Of a stretch of DNA of 41,318 nt, positions 39,363 through 41,318 are shown piece after piece. The position numbers and the translations under genes were made by a program. This DNA comes from Chaetoceros tenuissimus (Eukaryota; Bacillariophyta; Thalassiosirophyceae; Chaetocerotales; Chaetocerotaceae), in the NCBI GenBank assembly GCA_021927905.1, contig BLLK01000079.1, positions 1 to 41,318 of the forward strand, in the 5' to 3' direction. The notes under the pieces were generated by a model. The model searched no databases. It was given only the letters and a program-made list of their open reading frames with translations, and had not been told where the DNA came from. Numbering within the stretch: position 1 is the stretch's first letter; every line of letters begins with the position of its first letter.

Positions 39363-41066
39363 ATGTACTCTGCGACTAGAAAGTTTGGAAAAGCTTCTTA
39401 TACTTTAGGGTTTTTGCGCAAAACAGTGTCACCTTCATTGGCTTCTTCTCTTTCTCATGTGAGATTCCAATCGGATGTTGCAACTGAAAGTGCAGGCAAG
39501 TGTCCAATAACTGGAACTTCTTCTGCAGAAGCAACGGAATATCCACAACTGAAGAACGTCCCAGCATATCCTTTCGTAGGATCTATCATTCCTCAACTCT
39601 CTGGAGTTTCAACAAAACTCATGTCCGATCCATATGCATTTTGGCTAGACATGAGGAAAGACTTTGGCGATTTCTATTCATTGGGAATCCCTGGAACGGG
39701 GAGTGCCAAAGACTCGAGAGGAATCATTTATTTAGTTTCTGATCCAAAGGAAATGGCAAAGGTAGTTCGCAGTGGAGGATCCTATCCATCTGGAATGGCT
39801 CAAGGTTTATGGCTCAACAATAAATGGACGAACATGAGAGGGCTAAAAACTGGTGCGCTATTTCAGCAGGGTGAAGAGTGGAAACGTATTCGTACTTTTA
39901 TGCAGACAGATTTACTGCATCCAGAAGCTGCAAAAGGATATGTTGCTGGAATGGTACAGGCGGCTCAGATTGCATCGAAAGGTGCACCTTACTGCAAAGA
40001 CAATTTGAATCAATTTTTCAATCGTTGTGCGTTTGATTTGTTTGCTAGTATCATGTTTGGAGAGTTGACAAAGTCTGCTGATCCAAATTCTGAAACTGAT
40101 CCTGAGAACCACGAATTCGCACAAAATGTAGTGGATGGATTGAGTAATGCAATTTACTGTCTAATGGATCCATATGAGAGTATTCTTGGAAATGGATTGG
40201 GAATTACAACAAAAAAGCAGCAATACTCCTTTGACAAATTTGATAGTGCCTGGGAAATTGGAAAACGCAAAGTTGAGGAGTTTACTGAAAGAAAAGAAAG
40301 AGGAGAGTTAAACGAATATGAAAAGAATTCTTATTTGTTCAAAGCAATTGATCGTCAAAAAGAAGAAGGTAGTGGTGTCACTTTACAAGAAGCGCAGGAG
40401 TTAGCATTTACTGGATTATTCGCAGCAGTTGATACAACCTCAGCGATTCTTGGATGGAATATTTTCAACGTAGCAAGACATGAAGAAGTGCAGCAGAAGT
40501 TATATGATGAACTTTCTCATGCAGTATCTACCATTGGAAATGGAGAGCTTACAAGTGATGTGTTAGATAGAAGAAATTCCCCCTATTTGCATGCATGTAT
40601 CAGAGAAACTCAACGTTTGACTCCTCCTACGCCATTATTCATATTCAAGAAAGTAGATAATCCTCTCGAAGTGAATGGTGTACCATTAGAAGAAGGCGAT
40701 GTAGTTGGTCTCGAAGGATATAGCATTGGTATGGATGAACGATTTGTAGATAATCCAAAGGAATTTAGACCAGAACGTTGGCTTGCTGATGCTGTTTCTG
40801 AGAGAAAGGGCACAGAAAAGCAAGTCATTGATCATGCATTTTTAAAAGAGCCATTTTCGCAAGGAGCCCGCAGATGTCCTGGATCGAGAGTAGCTGCCAA
40901 TGAAACTCAAGTCCTACTCGCGCAACTAGTGCTTGATTGGAAGATGGACTGTCCAGTCAAGTCATTGGATGATATCAAATACTCACAAAAGACATTGCTA
41001 GAGCTTGAAGTTCCGCAAATTGAATTTGAAGCTCGCGCAAATTTTGGTGAGCAAGTAGCAGCATAA
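39363..41066 (+). CDS. Cytochrome P450, mitochondrial-type N-terminus
   Basis: This is a 567 aa heme monooxygenase from the ATG at 39363. That start opens a basic, hydroxyl-rich presequence without acids (MYSATRKFGKASYTLGFLRK) that ends near RFQSDV. The alternative ATG at 39216 would give 616 aa with a hydrophobic N-terminal segment, as in ER forms. Hallmarks are all present and in order: the I-helix FTGLFAAVDTTSA (near residue 350), ETQR (ExxR), FRPERW (PERW) and the heme loop FSQGARRCPGSRVA with Cys505. LYDELSHAV and YLHACIRETQRLTPPTPLFI fit the K-helix region. Overall the layout resembles mitochondrial-clan P450s (CYP11/24/27 type). The substrate cannot be told; sterols or fatty acids are usual in that clan. 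Confidence 0.92.
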   Translation: MYSATRKFGKASYTLGFLRKTVSPSLASSLSHVRFQSDVATESAGKCPITGTSSAEATEYPQLKNVPAYPFVGSIIPQLSGVSTKLMSDPYAFWLDMRKDFGDFYSLGIPGTGSAKDSRGIIYLVSDPKEMAKVVRSGGSYPSGMAQGLWLNNKWTNMRGLKTGALFQQGEEWKRIRTFMQTDLLHPEAAKGYVAGMVQAAQIASKGAPYCKDNLNQFFNRCAFDLFASIMFGELTKSADPNSETDPENHEFAQNVVDGLSNAIYCLMDPYESILGNGLGITTKKQQYSFDKFDSAWEIGKRKVEEFTERKERGELNEYEKNSYLFKAIDRQKEEGSGVTLQEAQELAFTGLFAAVDTTSAILGWNIFNVARHEEVQQKLYDELSHAVSTIGNGELTSDVLDRRNSPYLHACIRETQRLTPPTPLFIFKKVDNPLEVNGVPLEEGDVVGLEGYSIGMDERFVDNPKEFRPERWLADAVSERKGTEKQVIDHAFLKEPFSQGARRCPGSRVAANETQVLLAQLVLDWKMDCPVKSLDDIKYSQKTLLELEVPQIEFEARANFGEQVAA

Positions 41067-41318
41067 TTATTTCTAAAATAACTCTTCGGAGTAAAAATGT
41101 ATTTCTCGTCCGTTCGTTTCTCCACCAATGCTGACTTGGTTCTGAACCTTTCCTTTTCTTCGGTTCTCTACCGAGTGAACACGGTTAATCAGTCTATTCA
41201 CCTCTAAAAAGCGACATTTGGACCATTTCATAGGCCATTTTCTATCTTCGCGCAAAAGAACCTACAATCACTGTGCACAAGATAGACGCGGAGATAGATG
41301 TGAGGGTATGAAGATCAC
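41067..41318. other. Right edge: 3' flank of P450, possible minus-strand terminal exon
   Basis: After the P450 stop there is a minus-strand open stretch (41073-41268) preceded by a TTGTAG that could be a splice acceptor. Its translation is basic and unrecognised. The window ends before any further evidence, so no gene is called. Confidence 0.2.

Noticed and set aside
1-41318. tRNA, rRNA, transposon and CRISPR signatures
   Set aside because: Scanned by eye for T-loop-like boxes, transposase or reverse transcriptase motifs, and regular spaced repeats. None was convincing.

Overview
The window looks like nuclear DNA of a diatom (stramenopile). Genes are dense and mostly single-exon. The introns are short, mostly 68-89 bp, with GT-AG ends. 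Several predicted proteins start with a signal peptide followed by an Ala-Phe/Ser-Phe type plastid-entry motif (for example TAFAP, NAFAP, GFSP), which is typical of diatoms with secondary plastids. Two secreted proteins carry long Pro/Ser (PSxx) repeat arrays that are also typical of diatoms. The base composition is A+T rich. The species cannot be fixed from sequence alone; an A+T-rich centric diatom is a reasonable guess. No transposon, CRISPR array, rRNA or tRNA gene was recognised.

Layout. 0-5.9 kb: S-adenosylmethionine synthetase (+, one intron), a mitoribosomal mS38-type protein (-), a plastid-type two-TM protein (+), a DUF501 protein with a plastid-type leader (+) and a cyclin (-, one intron). 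7.1-12.9 kb: SURF1 (+), an AAAP/SLC38-like amino acid transporter (-, one intron), a Tubby-domain protein (-) and a small plastid-type protein (-). 13.4-23.8 kb: a block rich in secreted proteins. It holds a five-exon P/S-rich protein with internally repeated modules (-), a plastid-type 6-phosphogluconolactonase (+), a paralogous P/S-rich protein (-), a nuclear C9orf78/Tls1-like splicing protein (-), a five-exon beta-helix protein (+) and a small protein with two Cys-rich repeats (+). 23.9-35.4 kb: a FAM50/XAP5 splicing protein (-), the NatB subunit NAA25 (-), a mitochondrial FadE-type acyl-CoA dehydrogenase (+, one intron) and a CDK9/12-like kinase with a C-terminal RS/RD/RE tail (-, one intron). 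36.4-41.1 kb: an unknown Ser-rich protein (+), a plastid-type small protein with an apparent one-base frameshift (+) and a mitochondrial-type cytochrome P450 (+).

How the genes fit together. Most are housekeeping genes without operon-like logic. Three nuclear proteins (C9orf78-like, FAM50, CDK with RS tail) point to splicing and transcription elongation. SURF1 and mS38 serve the mitochondrial respiratory chain and ribosome, and FadE serves mitochondrial beta-oxidation. The most unusual part is the pair of related P/S-rich secreted proteins around 6PGL. One of them is built from phase-1 exons that repeat a module I do not recognise.

Splice sites were read by eye, using frame continuity and family conservation. 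They should be confirmed with RNA data.
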